Shown here: piece by piece, positions 10,529 to 21,273 of the stretch
Layout of the letters: every line of letters starts with the position of its first letter
How positions within the stretch are numbered: position 1 is the stretch's first letter
Translations under genes and position numbers: made by a program
Notes under the pieces: model-generated
What the model was told of the DNA's origin: nothing
Seen by the model: only the letters and a program-made list of their open reading frames with translations
Databases searched by the model: none
Assembly (NCBI RefSeq): GCF_024139115.2
Contig: NC_085141.1
Coordinates: 180,179,047-180,243,046, forward strand
DNA from: Armigeres subalbatus
Taxonomy: Eukaryota > Arthropoda > Insecta > Diptera > Culicidae
Length of the DNA stretch: 64,000 nt
Direction of reading: 5' to 3'

Positions 10529-12129
10529 CTAGTGGATTCTTTTAAAAATAGCGTGAAACAACAAGATTATACGCAGCTTCTGCTTCCCTAACAACTCACA
10601 TTCGATTCATTTGATTCCATGCATTCTTTAACACGTTTCTTCCTTATCTACCTCGTAAACCTACATCGTCGCATTTTGTGTGACTTTTCCGTTTTGTTAG
10701 ATCACAATAACTTCTATCCATCCACTGAGTAAAAGTTTATGTTCTCTTCTGCGGGTCACCGATGATAGCATCATAAAAATGCTATATTATCGATTAAAAA
10801 CGTTTCCAATAGCCATGAAGCTGAGATTCCCATTTAATAGCACATTACTGTGACAAATAGACAATATTGGATCGGGCAGCCATTCGAGCTTGCTAACCCA
10901 AATATTCAACAGGAGGGCTTTAAAATTGAATCATTATTCGACATGAATCGCCAGTTCAAAACACTGGCAACAAACAGGACCATTCCATTATGTACGGGCT
11001 GGTAAGAAGGCTCACGTAGTTTGCATTTCCCGGGGATTATCCTACTATGATCCATAGGGATATACGGCATACGGCACTCAAAAATTGGTCTGTCGTTCAA
11101 AATTCTCAATTCGGGGATGACGGAGAACGTAACCTAGGCGTACCTGATGGTAAGCGAATTTCCTCACCTAATGCAAACATGACGAGATAAGAGAAGAACG
11201 TGATGTACTTTACGGATATCGTATCATTCGAACAGGGAAAGTAAATTATCTTTCGTTTTATGGGATTGTAGCTGGATGTGCTTGCACTATGTCGGTTTTC
11301 CCATGATATGTAATTACTTGATGCTGACGGTGTGAGTACCGACATACACAGTACTGACAGAAAATCACAAGGAAAAATTCAATTTTGACCGGATAGAAGT
11401 AATGAATGTCCTGGTGATCAGCATTAAATTGGTTCTATTTCACATGCTATTCCGTCATATTCGAAACACCCGCTTTCATGCATTTTGTACACAATATTTG
11501 AATTTGTCTCTACTTTTGAATATGATTATTAAACCATCTTGTTGGCCGCATTTTTGGGAACCCGGATTGGCACAAGACAATCTTTTGACCATTTTATTGC
11601 TGGTCTGATAACCGACTTTCCTGTGCACTACAGAGGATAAACAGAATATGATAAAGGTGAAATAGGATTAATAGAATAGGAAGACAGGTTTCACGATTCG
11701 AATTATTTCCTACAATCAAGCGTGTTTTACCAAACATTATGAAAATACTGCGCTGAAACAATTTCTCGGTACTCATAATTGACGATCACAATGACCTTCT
11801 TACCTGACTCTCTCTCTAACACATAAAAAAAGAAAAGCTTTTGGTTGCTTATCGGTAAGATCCCTTACTACATGTTATACCATGCTGGAGGTAGCTGCGT
11901 GTGACGTAAATTGTCAATTACAATTACATTGATTCATGTCTCTTTCAAAGAGATCTTGCTTTTCTCAAACCTGCGTACAAAATGTTTATGTTTTTAGAAT
12001 TCAACTAACAAAATACATTATACGCACATTAGGAGAACTAGTTTCATTGTTTAAAACCAGTTTTGATTCTTTATATAGAACTATTCACTTATTCTACGCC
12101 AAAAAGAACCAATTCTTCATCAATGGCTC
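10529..12129. other. No recognised feature
   Basis: A/T-rich non-coding sequence. Short frames such as 10906-11109 (minus) and 11402-11608 (plus) lack domains or codon bias. I see no repeats shared with the rest of the window. Confidence 0.5.
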
Positions 12130-12131
12130 TA

Positions 12132-12797
12132 CCGTGGGGCATCGAAATCCGTACACTTAAGCACCTTAGTACATGAAAAAGTCATTAGAAAACAGGAATC
12201 GAACGTAAATAAAACGTTTGTCATTGGCACAGGAGCATGAAGGTTTCTACTTTTGAAGTGTTTTACATTTACTCATTAAAATCGTTGAAAAACATGATAA
12301 AATAATGAATAAAATCAACTACTCCTGACTCGAAATCCGTCCACCGTGGACGGATTTCGAATCAAAGGATCAAAATCCGTACAGCTATTTTTAAACTAAA
12401 TATTTAAATTGAAGCATTCTGATTGACTAAACTACCACTGTAAATAGTTCGATACGCACCTTGAGAAGCGATCCCTTCGATTTGTATTCCGCTTATCTTA
12501 TGTAATGATTCGCAATTAGCAAATAAATCACAGTTACTTTTGGTGCAATTATGCTCTACATGAAAACAAGATGGCGGCCAAAACTCCGCGTTTGGTGGAT
12601 GGCGATTTGTTTTTGATTTTTGTTGTTTTAATTTCAAAGCCTTCTTTCCATTTCTATGCCGTAAAAGCTTACTGCCAAGTATCTGAACAGGATGAGATAA
12701 ATTATTTCTTCATTAATCACCTTCAACCCCCTTTAATTTATTGATATCTCATCAGGTGGACGGATTTCGGTGCTGTACGGATTTCGGTCCCGCACGG
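12132..12797. mobile_element. TA-flanked inverted-repeat element (Tc1/mariner-like MITE)
   Basis: The left end CCGTGGGGCATCGAAATCCG and the right end (complement CCGTGCGGGACCGAAATCCG) form the TIRs, flanked by TA (12130-12131 and 12798-12799). TA duplication suggests the Tc1/mariner group. The motif CGAAATCCGT also occurs internally, including a palindrome at 12331-12360 and another copy near 12369. The 666-bp element has no transposase frame. Confidence 0.75.
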
Positions 12798-13187
12798 TAC
12801 ATTCCAGTTGGAACATGGCCAGCTTTTCCACAGTTATTAATGTTATGTTATTTCACTGGAGAAAGATATACTTGGTTGCCCTAAATACAATTCTCAGCCA
12901 AGCGATTATGACTTTCTCAGCGTAATGGTGCAAATCCCATTTGACCTACATTAATAAATCGCATTTGATGACATTTCGGAATTTCGTTTGTCACCATTAC
13001 CTCGACTTGATGTGTATAAGAGATATACGACTGGCGACCACCGACCGTGTTTGTACAGTAAGGGTAATTTTCATTTCGTCTGGGCGCTTTTCATCCCCTC
13101 TTCATGAAAAACTCGTCAAGAATACAAATCTAATTACGACACAGTGGAAGTTGCTCCCTCGGAAAGCGAAGAAGAAATCCTGTTGTG

Positions 13188-13484
13188 ATGGATGTATTTC
13201 GAAGGATTACTGATACCGGGCCGACTAAATCAACAGAGGAGCAACTTTTGGGAGTAGACGCACAGGCAGCACGGAAAAAAGCCCACATTATTTTCAACTC
13301 AGTACCATTCTTAGTCAGCTTCGGCAATCCCACAGCACAACGTGGAGCAGTATTCGGAAATTTAATTATGGACGGCCTATACCCTGGGGGGACCCAGTCA
13401 GCAACAATGATGCGCAGGAATGGAATTGACATCTTGGATGTCTGGCTAGCTCTGTGCCATAAAACTTTATTAAAGTTAATGTAG
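13188..13484 (+). CDS. Unrecognised 98-codon open frame
   Basis: An ATG-started frame encodes a protein beginning MDVFRRITDTGPTK and ending in a leucine- and lysine-rich tail. The opposite strand is also open (13130-13492), so the open frame alone is weak evidence. Composition is less A/T-rich than the flanks, which may mark old coding sequence, either a host exon or a mobile-element relic. I recognise no domain, signal peptide or membrane segment, and no function is proposed. Confidence 0.25.
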   Translation: MDVFRRITDTGPTKSTEEQLLGVDAQAARKKAHIIFNSVPFLVSFGNPTAQRGAVFGNLIMDGLYPGGTQSATMMRRNGIDILDVWLALCHKTLLKLM

Positions 13485-13969
13485 ATAGACATTTATGTTT
13501 GGTTGTATAGATTTAATAAGCACTTTTTCGAGCAGATGTTTGTATTCATAAGGTAATGAAATCTAGGATATTGATAATAGTCTCAAAGTTCAACAACTTT
13601 CAAAAGGTTTGAAATCATTCTTAATGCTGCTATGCTGCGCCTACAGTAATGACGAACGATAAATTTCTTGAAGCGCGTGCTTATTTGGTTGAAATCGAAA
13701 AGATCCTCAACTACCGTGAACGTCCGGATCATCGACGATAGAGGCTCATTGTATATGAACGCTGTTCGATGGAATCGGTCCTGTAGCAATGTTCGTTGCC
13801 GGACAGGACGTTGAATTGCGCGGAAGTCTAGTAGCGCAAGAAACTGCGGAGAGCCAATTTCGTTGTTCAGTATTTATCTTGACAACTGATGTTGATTGTT
13901 GTACTCTTCTTCTTTTTTAGGGATAAAAGTAGTTTACAGGGATCAGGGGAGCTGGAAAATTTATTGGAT

Positions 13970-14390
13970 CACGCCATGGCGAACTACGTAAGGCAAACCC
14001 CCAAGACAATAATGCAATGATACAATGCCCAAATAAAAGAAGCGGTCTCAAGGATAAGTCGTACAAGCGCGCAATACAGAGATTTCAAGCAATATGAATC
14101 GGTGTATTTTTTGGCAATAAAGCACAGCTGACGATTTGCCTTGGAAATTATCGCTGTATAATTTAGGAACACTGATGATAAGTCGGTTCCGATGGCACCA
14201 GGAAAGCAAACTTTATAAGTGGTAAGCCGATCGAATCACCAAATAAATTTTCAATCGTCAGCATAGATGATTTTGCAATCCAGTCCTAGTTTTGCAGCAA
14301 TATCGTTGAAGTATAACGTGGACAACAATGGTCCCAAGTTATGTCCCTGCGGTACACCAGAATCACTGCAGAAGGACGATGAAATACAGG
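13970..14390 (-). pseudogene. Jockey-clade RT relic
   Basis: Minus-strand reading shows the Jockey reverse-transcriptase motif DSGVPQGHNLGPLL near 14375, then YADD near 14260. After a frameshift comes the C-terminal region SKANRQLCFIAKKY with ALVRLILETASFIW near 14130-14050. The catalytic YADD is followed at once by a stop. Only the palm-to-thumb part remains. Jockey elements replicate by target-primed reverse transcription; this copy is dead. Confidence 0.8.
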
Positions 14391-14458
14391 AATCAATTTA
14401 CAATGTTTTGAAAACTCAGATGTGAATATGTACATTATGTGAAAGATTTTGACCACTT

Positions 14459-14532
14459 TCCCTTCGATGGGACTCGAACCCACGACCTTCAGTACGCTAG
14501 ACTGGTGCTTTAATGAACTAAGCTACGAAAGA
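14459..14532 (-). tRNA. tRNA-like sequence, anticodon AGC, probably a SINE head
   Basis: The minus strand folds as a full 74-nt cloverleaf: a 7-bp acceptor stem (TCTTTCG/CGAAGGG, two G-T pairs), a 4-bp D stem (GCTT/AAGC), a 5-bp anticodon stem with one mismatch (CCAGT/ACTGA), loop CTAGCGT, and T arm GTGGG-TTCGAGT-CCCAT. The B box GGTTCGAGTCC is intact. The anticodon would read AGC (Ala), but the body does not resemble a typical tRNA-Ala. No encoded CCA or T-run terminator is evident. It may be a tRNA-derived SINE head rather than a working tRNA gene. Confidence 0.55.
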
Positions 14533-14689
14533 CCTTCCTCGGTCTTTTCGCAACTTAGCGGCAAATGAGCTCGAGATTCCCTAATTAGACGTATAGTCAA
14601 ATCACTCACAATCCATTTGTCAAGCCAACACTTCCACATGTGTATGTACGTTCACATTAGAGGAGCGTGAGTGGTTTTCTTACTAATTC

Positions 14690-15106
14690 CAAATATGCCA
14701 ACGAAAATAGTCAAAGAATCATTTCTCACTTATTAATTGTTTCCTTTCACTTCGTACTACTCAATCTTATTTCTCAAGAGAAATGAGAAAGAGAAATTAC
14801 AAGTAACAAGTGAAAAGTAAGAAGTCAGATAAAAGATTTGAAAAGTGATTTGTTTCACTTCACATTCCGCATTTTTTACATCTCATTCCTCACTTCGCAT
14901 TTCTAACTTTTCACTGTGAGAAGTAAGAAACAAGAAGAAAGAAAAGTAAAAAGTGAGACGTTTCACTTCTCACTTCTCGCATTCACTTTCTAGCTGAGAA
15001 GTGAGATATTCTTATTTTCACTTCTCACTTTTTTCTTTTCACATCCCACTTCTCATTCTTACTTTCTCACCGTAAATCCCATTCGGCTAAATGACATTTT
15101 GGCTGA
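14690..15106. repeat. Diverged copy of the palindromic CACTTCTCACT core
   Basis: Alternating AAGTGAGAAGTGAG and CACTTCTCACTTC runs on both strands resemble the palindromic cores at 43451-43750 and 46780-47464. The right end carries decayed 17-bp units (TTCGGCTAAATGACATTTTG near 15083). It directly abuts the 3' tail of the RTE element. Confidence 0.7.
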
Positions 15107-15149
15107 ACCTACCTACCTGAATACCTGGTTGGCTACAGCGTCGATACAC

Positions 15150-16233
15150 CTATGCCTGGCGTATTGTAGAGCTCCATAATCGTCGGTCTTGAGCTATGTT
15201 CCTCCAGTTTCCCCGAGCGTTCAGGGTCCCCATGTCCGATATCTCCACGTACAGCCAGCGTTTTCCACGAAGTCGCCGGGCCCTATCTGGTTCTCTGTTG
15301 AATATTGTTTTCGCTATTCTTTCTTCCGATATTCGCACTAAGTGACCAGCCCACTGAAGTATGCCGTATTTTATACGATACACAATATTGTCTTCTTTGT
15401 ACTCAGCGCTTTTCGCTCTTAAACCCCGAAAGCTCTCCGGTCTGCCACTTTTAATGTCCATGCTTCATGTCCCTAAAGAGCCACTGGTAGCAATACAAAG
15501 TAAACAAATTCTTCAACAACTTCAAACACATACCCATCAAGCACTACCCCAGCACCAACACCACTAGGTCTTCCTCTATCTCTACCTGCCACCATGTACT
15601 TTGTCTTGGTAGAGTTAATGGTTAAGCCTATCCTAGCCGTCTCCCTCTTCAGTGGGACAAAAGCCTCCACTACTGCTCTGCGATTGATTTCAATAAGGTC
15701 GATGTCGTCCGCAAAGCCCAGGAGCATATGCGACCGTGAGATGATAGTGGCGTTCCTCTGCACGCCAGATCTCCTAATAGCGCCTTCGATATTGAACAAT
15801 AAATTCGAAAGTGCATCACCCATCAATCCGTCTAAGGTCACAAACGAGGTTGACACTTCGTCTGCAATCCGAATACTTGACTTCGAGCCATCCAACGTTG
15901 CACGTATCAGTCTAATCAATTTTGCCGGAAAACCATGTTCGGACATTATCTACCACAGCTCATTTCTCACACTGAATCGTACGCTGCTGTGAAATTAATA
16001 AACAGATGGTGAGTCTGCATGTTGTACTCCCGGAATTTATCAAGGATCATCCACAGGCTAAACATCTGATCCGTCGTTGATCGGCCCTTACGAAAACCTG
16101 CCTGGTATTCGCCGACGAAGGACTCCTCAAGCGGTCTCAGTCTGTTACACAGCATACGCGACAGGACTTTGTACGCCGAGTTCAGAAGGGTGATCCCTAT
16201 ACAATTGGCACACTCTAGTTTGTGCCCTTTCTT
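15150..16233 (-). pseudogene. RTE reverse transcriptase and C-terminal domain, family B copy 1
   Basis: From the 5' side: YKKGHKLEC and the ITLLNSAYKVLSRML thumb/finger region (16233-16150), QAGFRKGRSTTDQ near 16100, and the first palm aspartate segment INFTAAYDSV near 16000, where the family's usual DFKAAYD has changed to NFTAAYD, losing the aspartate. After a frameshift come LMGDALSNLLFN near 15820, where GLRQGD is expected, and FADDIDLI near 15710. After a further break comes the C-terminal IKYGILQWAGHLVRIS at about 15370. The altered motifs and breaks indicate loss of function. Confidence 0.85.
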
Positions 16234-16237
16234 ATAG

Positions 16238-17499
16238 TGTAACCTGCGAGTTACAATTAACCCGTTTTGTTTAGTCTTGTCGCTGAGTGTATTTTGGATA
16301 ATTTGGTGTCGTTTTAACTGGCTACCCATTATGCTTTTGTTTTATTTTGATATGGCAACATACACCACCACTGTGGATTGTGAATATTTTAATTTGTTTG
16401 TTTTTTAATTAAATTTTATTCACATTGTTTTGTATAGGGTTTTGTTTTGTTGAATTTAAATTATAGTGCTTGTTTAAATAGGTTTTTAAATAAAGTTAGC
16501 GCCAGAGCTCCTCCCGAAGGCCTAAAAGCGGCACTCATACATAAGCAGCATAACAGCCGAGCACGGTGGCAGGAGCGATGGTTTGTTTTGGTCTGGTCGA
16601 TGACGTGCAGAAAAGGAGAGTTACGAACCGCGAAGACGATCGCACGCGTTTTGACAATCCGCTAGTTTTGACTCGGAGTTTTGGTGCCGGATATCCATCC
16701 GTGGTGCGCGTTTAGCTGGCTAACTAAGTCCCAGCATCGTCGGGAGTGGAAAAGTGGTTCCCCCGAGAAGTGCCGGTTCGGGAACGAAGAAAAGGGCTGT
16801 GTTATTGCAGTGCATTAGGGTGTAGGATCGCCGCCATACTGGGAAGCTCATCGTGAAGGAGTGTTTCGCTTCTCAGCGGTAAAGTCAAAGATCCCCAAAA
16901 CACCCGCCGTTCTCACTGTGGGGGCTCAGTCAATAGAGTTCCTCGCCCTCACAGTTAACAGCCAAAGAGAGCGAAGACAGGTGCGTACAAAGGGGCGTAG
17001 TAGTGAACTGCGGTCACTATTTTGACCGTCTACGGCGAGTAGGCAGGTTCGGTGATTTTACACCAGCATCGCTAGGGAGATCCGACAAAGGAGCTTGCTC
17101 TTCCCCCTAGCTAAAAGTAAAGGACGGCTGCCGTGGCAGTCTGTAAAGCCCGAAAGTGAGAGAGTGGAAGGAGAGAAGAAGAAGAATAAGAAGGAGAGGA
17201 AAAGAAGAAGAAGTAGAAAGCGGAAAGGAAGGAGAGATAAAAAGAGCAAAGCGGAGACTAGTTTGCTTGCTGCTGCTGTATTGCTGTCGACGAAGGGGCC
17301 CCCAACGAGAGCAGTGAGTCGACCAGTGCCGTAGCGAGGGGGAGCAAGAGGTCAGAATAGAACATAAGGTTTTTTAAATTTTGTAATATTTCTTCTTTTT
17401 GCTCATTTTGTCCATCCGAAATCCGAATATAAGTGGGAGTACCCTGCTCTAAGCCGCCTTGCCGGGGTAAATTGTATGAGGGGAAGCTCAGGGCTTTCA
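16238..17499 (+). mobile_element. Putative solo LTR, 1262 bp
   Basis: The block begins TGTAACCTGCGAG and ends GGGCTTTCA, the TG...CA ends of an LTR, and is flanked by ATAG on both sides (16234-16237 and 17500-17503). It exactly splits the RTE ORF: removing it and one ATAG restores the ICPIYKKGH segment. The interior has no pol or gag domain but contains a long purine-rich stretch at 17157-17260. Recombination between two LTRs of a full element would leave this product. The orientation given is that in which TG...CA was read and is not certain. Confidence 0.75.
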
Positions 17500-17503
17500 A
17501 TAG

Positions 17504-18016
17504 ATTGGGCATATGAAGCCATCCAACCAGCCGGCAGGCAGTTCTTCATCCTTTCATATTTTCTGGATAATGTGGTGAATTAATTGATGCAGCTGCTCAC
17601 TTTCGTGTTTGAGAAGCTTGACCGGGATCTCGTCCTTCCCAGCAGCTTTACTGTTTTTCAGCTCGCTTAGAGCCTTCTTAACCTAGCATTGGTGGTTCCA
17701 CAGCTTGATCGTCGCCGACTATGTTCTTCCTGCTCCTTAATACACCTTCATTTTCACCGTTTAACAAATCTTCGAAGTGCAAATTCCCCTCTAGGTCATT
17801 GCACATGGCGGTCTTTTGCCGCGCACCATTGACAGTTGCCTAAAACTTCCACAAATCTTTTCTATCCATATTCTCCTGCGCTTCAGCTATCCCACTCCCC
17901 TCGTGCTGCCTTTTTTGCGGTGGATTCATTTCTCTTCTTCCTTGTTACACTGTTCATCACTCGCTGGCACTCATCATCAAACCAACTATTTCGTTGGCGT
18001 CGCTGTGCAGTGCCTT
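17504..18016 (-). pseudogene. RTE linker between endonuclease and RT, family B copy 1
   Basis: The minus-strand reading includes LKNSKAAGKDEIPVKLLKHE (17700-17590), the conserved region just before RT finger motifs in RTE ORFs, followed by EELPAGWLDG-type sequence cut by the solo LTR. Several stops and shifts are present. The MITE at 18017-18217 separates it from the endonuclease part. Confidence 0.75.
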
Positions 18017-18217
18017 CCCAAGCAACCAGAAGTTCAGATTTTACTTAAATTTACTCTTAACCGAACTAATTGGTTCAATATGGTTCACATCAAGTTCCAA
18101 GCATGCTTAACGGAAGTTTAAGGTTCACTTTTACGCTCCCACCATAAAAAAAATACTTAAAATGAGAGCTGATTAAGCCAAAATAGCCCTTCTTATCCGA
18201 ACTTCTGGTTGCTTGGG
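18017..18217. mobile_element. 201-bp MITE with 23-bp inverted ends
   Basis: CCCAAGCAACCAGAAGTTC at 18017 is repeated as its complement ending at 18217, with about one mismatch over 23 bp. It splits the RTE linker. Flanking TT on both sides may be a 2-bp duplication but is too short to be sure. The element has no coding capacity. Confidence 0.85.
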
Positions 18218-19216
18218 TTACACTTCCTGCGCTGTTGTAGCCATAGCTTCGGGGATATTTTCCCACAATCTGTTGACGTCGCCAGATCCGGTGGCATCTC
18301 CTATCCGCTTGTCCAACTTCTGGTGGTACTGTTCAGCAACTCCTTCAACTGACAAGCGTTGGATATTTAAACGCATCGTTCTATTGTTTCTTGAATTCGT
18401 GACGCTGGAAAGTCGCGCCCACATTTTTGCAACTACAAGATAGAGATCCGAGTCTATGCTCGGACATCTGAAGGACCTAACATCTATAACATCCGAGAAA
18501 TGTCGTCCGTCGATCAGCACGTGGTCTATCTGTGAGCAAGTTTCTCCACTTGGAAGTTGCCAGGTGTGTTTGCGGATATTCTTACGTGCGAAGTAGGTAC
18601 TGCTTATTGCCATCCCTCTAGCAGCAGAAAAGGTTACAAGTCGCAGACCATTATCGTTGGTAGCGGAATGGAGGCTTTCCGTACCAATGACAGGGCGAAA
18701 GAAATTTTCTCTTCTGATCTGCTCATTTGCATCCCCGATGACAATCTTTACATCTTTACATCCGTGGGCCTTATCAAGGCTCTTATAGAACTCATCCTTC
18801 ACGTCATCAGGCTTATCGTTCGTTGGGGCATAGATGCTGATCAGGCTATAGTTGAAGAATTTGTGCTTCATTCTCAACACGCAAATGCGGTCGCTTATTG
18901 GCTTCCACCAGATAACACGCTTCATCTGTTTCCCGATCACCATGAAGTCAACTCCTCGTTCTGCTCTGTCACCGCCGCTATAGTAGATGTGGTACTTGAA
19001 TGAAGTGTTCGCTATGGGATCCACCGCCCGGAATTCACGTTCTCCAGTTCTGGGCCACCGTATTTTCTGGATTGCTGCCACACTCACACCGACCTTCTGC
19101 AGCTTACGAGCCAAGAGCCCAACACGTGCGAGTTCATTCAAAGTTCTCACGTTCCAAGATCCGACTTTCAAATCGTTGTCCTTTATTTGTTGCCGGGTCC
19201 GTTGCCGTTGAATCAA
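18218..19216 (-). pseudogene. RTE APE-type endonuclease, family B copy 1
   Basis: A 332-codon open frame covers the N-terminal endonuclease that nicks target DNA to prime reverse transcription. Visible motifs in order: VGSWNVRTL (near residue 18), VAAIQKIRW where a catalytic glutamate (LQEI/LQEVRW) is usual, IVIGDANEQI instead of GDFNAQ, CSQIDHVLIDGRHFSD, and IDSDLYLVV instead of SDHYLV. Several catalytic positions are therefore substituted, so this domain is probably inactive although the frame is open. Upstream 5' UTR extends to about 19571. Confidence 0.85.
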
Positions 19217-19571
19217 TCCGTTTGCTCTACTCTACTTACCAGGTTGCGCTACCTACATCGCGTTAAAGGGGCTGCCTTCTCGATGCAGCATGATGTGCCC
19301 AGTTTAGTTTAGGGTCCCTCGCTGGTACTCGAACGATGATCAGCCGCCCCTAACAAGGGGAACAGACGCTGTTGTGAGCTGTTCCTAACATGGAGAACAG
19401 ACGCTCGATCAGATTTGCACCTTCGGAGAGGAGCAAATCCCCCCTTCCCTGTCAGTACACGACCATAGTTCCCACCGGAGTTGGTTACCCGATCTTCCCT
19501 AAAGTTGCTCGTATCCCGGCTAGCGCCATGAGGTGGTAGGGATAGGATACCCAGCATTTGCCTGCCATGGA
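19217..19571 (-). other. RTE family B 5' UTR
   Basis: The sequence matches 36270-36614 along its length (for example CTCGAACGATGATCAGCCGC near 19330 and 36298). In both copies it lies immediately upstream of the endonuclease ORF on the minus strand. The shared boundary near CCCAGCATTTGCC marks the likely element start. Confidence 0.75.
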
Positions 19572-19949
19572 ACCACCCCGCCCATTTTTGGCCCTTCATA
19601 CAGGAGTTTGATGAAATACTAACAATAATATAAGCATAATCAAATCGTTTGTCAGATATGATCAGTGCTACTGGCAGGTTCCTTGCTACAATAGATGGTA
19701 GTATCATCATCATCATCAATAACCGTTTCGGACAATCGTTCAAATGGTCTTCGGTAGAATGACTTTCGATCAAACGGCTCTTACCCTCTTGAACACATTT
19801 CTGTGAAATTTCCAAAGAATTCCTTACGGACAAACAAACAAAACTCTGAAGAAATCCACAGAAATTCCTTCGAAATTCCCAAAACAAATTCTCGTTGAAA
19901 CTGCAGAAGAAATTTCTGTCCAATTTCCTGTTTTTGTATAAGATTTTTT

Positions 19950-20085
19950 CAAGGTTAAAATACTTCAATCTTCCATTTACTTCCGCCATATTCACTTACG
20001 TATCAACAGATACGTATTTCGTTTTCTACTTGAAAAGTAGAAAGTAGAAAACGAAATACGTATCTGTTGATACATAAGTGAATAT
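19950..20085. repeat. Left part of an interrupted palindrome
   Basis: ATTCACTTACGTATCAACAG (from 19991) through TTTTCTACTT pairs with AAGTAGAAAACGAAATACG through ACATAAGTGAAT (to about 20083), forming a hairpin with ~42-bp arms. The outer left arm (19952-19990) is complementary to 30721-30756, beyond the RTE insertion. Before that insertion the palindrome arms were therefore about 80 bp. Confidence 0.85.
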
Positions 20086-20099
20086 TTATTTATTTATAA

Positions 20100-20444
20100 T
20101 CAGACTAAGGCCGGAGTGGCCTGTGCTGCACATAAAAGACTTCTCCATTCAGCTCGGTCCATGGCTGCACTTCGCCAACCACGCAGTCTGCGGAGGGTCC
20201 GCAAGTCGTCCTCCACCTGATCGATCCACCTTGCCCGCTGTGCACCTCGCCTTCTTATACCCGTCGGATCGTTGTCGAGAACCATTTTCACCGGGTTATT
20301 GTCCGACATTCTGGCTACGTGCCCGGCCCATCGCAGTCGTCCGATTTTCGCGGTGTGAACGATGGATGGTTCTCCCAGCAGCTGATGCAACTCGTGGTTC
20401 ATTCGCCTCCTCCACGTACCGTCCGCCATCTGCAACCCACCATA
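20100..20444 (-). pseudogene. RTE C-terminal domain, family A copy 1 (3' portion)
   Basis: The minus-strand frame encodes MADGTWRRRMNHELHQL, IGRLRWAGHVARMSDNNPVK and a C-terminal QRARWIDQVEDDLRTLR segment, the typical RTE C-terminus. It is the direct continuation of the RT frame ending at 27927, where KVLRTI would continue YGGLQMADG; the gypsy insertion separates the two parts. The frame itself is intact up to its stop. Confidence 0.9.
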
Positions 20445-20448
20445 GATG

Positions 20449-21168
20449 TGTACTATAATAGACTTTCTCAGGACTATAAATTAGTCACTCTAATATTTTC
20501 TCAAGTTTCACATGTTTTCAAACCATAACAAATCCACCTCATTTATGATCCCAAGCAAGTGTGGTTATGCTTACTCATATTTCTTTTACAAGACATGTTC
20601 CATGAATTAATCTGGGACATGTCGTGTCACAGTTAATCAATTATTGCCCACATTCCATAAAACACAAGTGTAGCAATTCGACTCCTTACATTGTTCCAAA
20701 CGTTGTAACATTTTCAAAACACTTACCTCCCAGCCAATGAGTTAGTCATAAATCGGTACCGCAATGCACCATCAGACAAACGGTCCCATGGTGTCATATT
20801 GCATTTACATAACCCTCAATAAGCTATGCATTCTTATGCTTTCATATTAACTCCTCTTCGGTGCTGATCTATGCCAACAGCACATAGCTTGAGCCATACC
20901 AGTGTCACACTAAGTGTACACGTATTGGTATTTAACTATGTACCCTCCTTTTCTCTGATTGGACAACTAGTCAATAAGCTCCGGGTTTCTCTCCGCCTCC
21001 TACTATAGTACTAGAATTAAGTATCGAACAAACTGTAACTGTACTAGAATTAAGAACCAATCTAATTGTAACAAAGTTTCAATAAATTCATTCGATGAAC
21101 AGCATTCAACAAGTGTAGTAGATGTTTTATTCCAGTTAAAAAGAAGTGCCTTCTCCAAGCATAGTTTA
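20449..21168 (+). repeat. 5' LTR of gypsy element, 720 bp
   Basis: The LTR begins TGTACTATAATAG and ends GCATAGTTTA. It is preceded by the target duplication GATG (20445-20448) and followed at once by the primer-binding site. An AATAAA polyadenylation signal lies at 21081. On base-by-base reading it is identical to the 3' LTR at 27207-27926. Confidence 0.95.
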
Positions 21169-21184
21169 TGGCGACCAGTGTCAG
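21169..21184 (+). promoter_or_regulatory. Primer-binding site
   Basis: TGGCGACCAGTGTCAG follows the 5' LTR directly. The TGG start matches the CCA end of a primer tRNA. TGGCGACC is shared with elements said to use tRNA-Arg, but the specific primer here is inference. Confidence 0.8.
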
Positions 21185-21273
21185 TAGAAGTCTTTGACTT
21201 CAAAAAGTGATTTTAATCCAACAAAAGTTCAAAAATTTAAGTAAAAAAGTTTTGTTAAAAAAAACAAATAAAG

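Larger units (their letters stand above)
15107..19571 (-). mobile_element. RTE-clade LINE, family B copy 1
   Basis: This minus-strand element runs from the 5' UTR (19571-19217) through endonuclease, linker and RT to a short ACCT-repeat tail (15107-15118), the simple-repeat 3' end expected for RTE elements. It is interrupted by a solo LTR (16238-17499) and a MITE (18017-18217). Removing both leaves an order matching family B copy 2 at 34226-36614, whose 5' UTR is clearly homologous. Stops and frameshifts make it inactive. Confidence 0.85.

Noticed and set aside
14690..15106. Scaffold-attachment or regulatory region suggested by alternating purine/pyrimidine-biased runs
   Set aside because: It matches the palindromic core of the composite repeat, which explains the pattern.
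18557..19266. Plus-strand frames of 74-148 codons
   Set aside because: Antisense to the RTE family B endonuclease.
19309..19995. 228-codon minus-strand frame
   Set aside because: It spans the RTE 5' UTR, unrelated flank and the palindrome, so it crosses element boundaries and is a chance frame.
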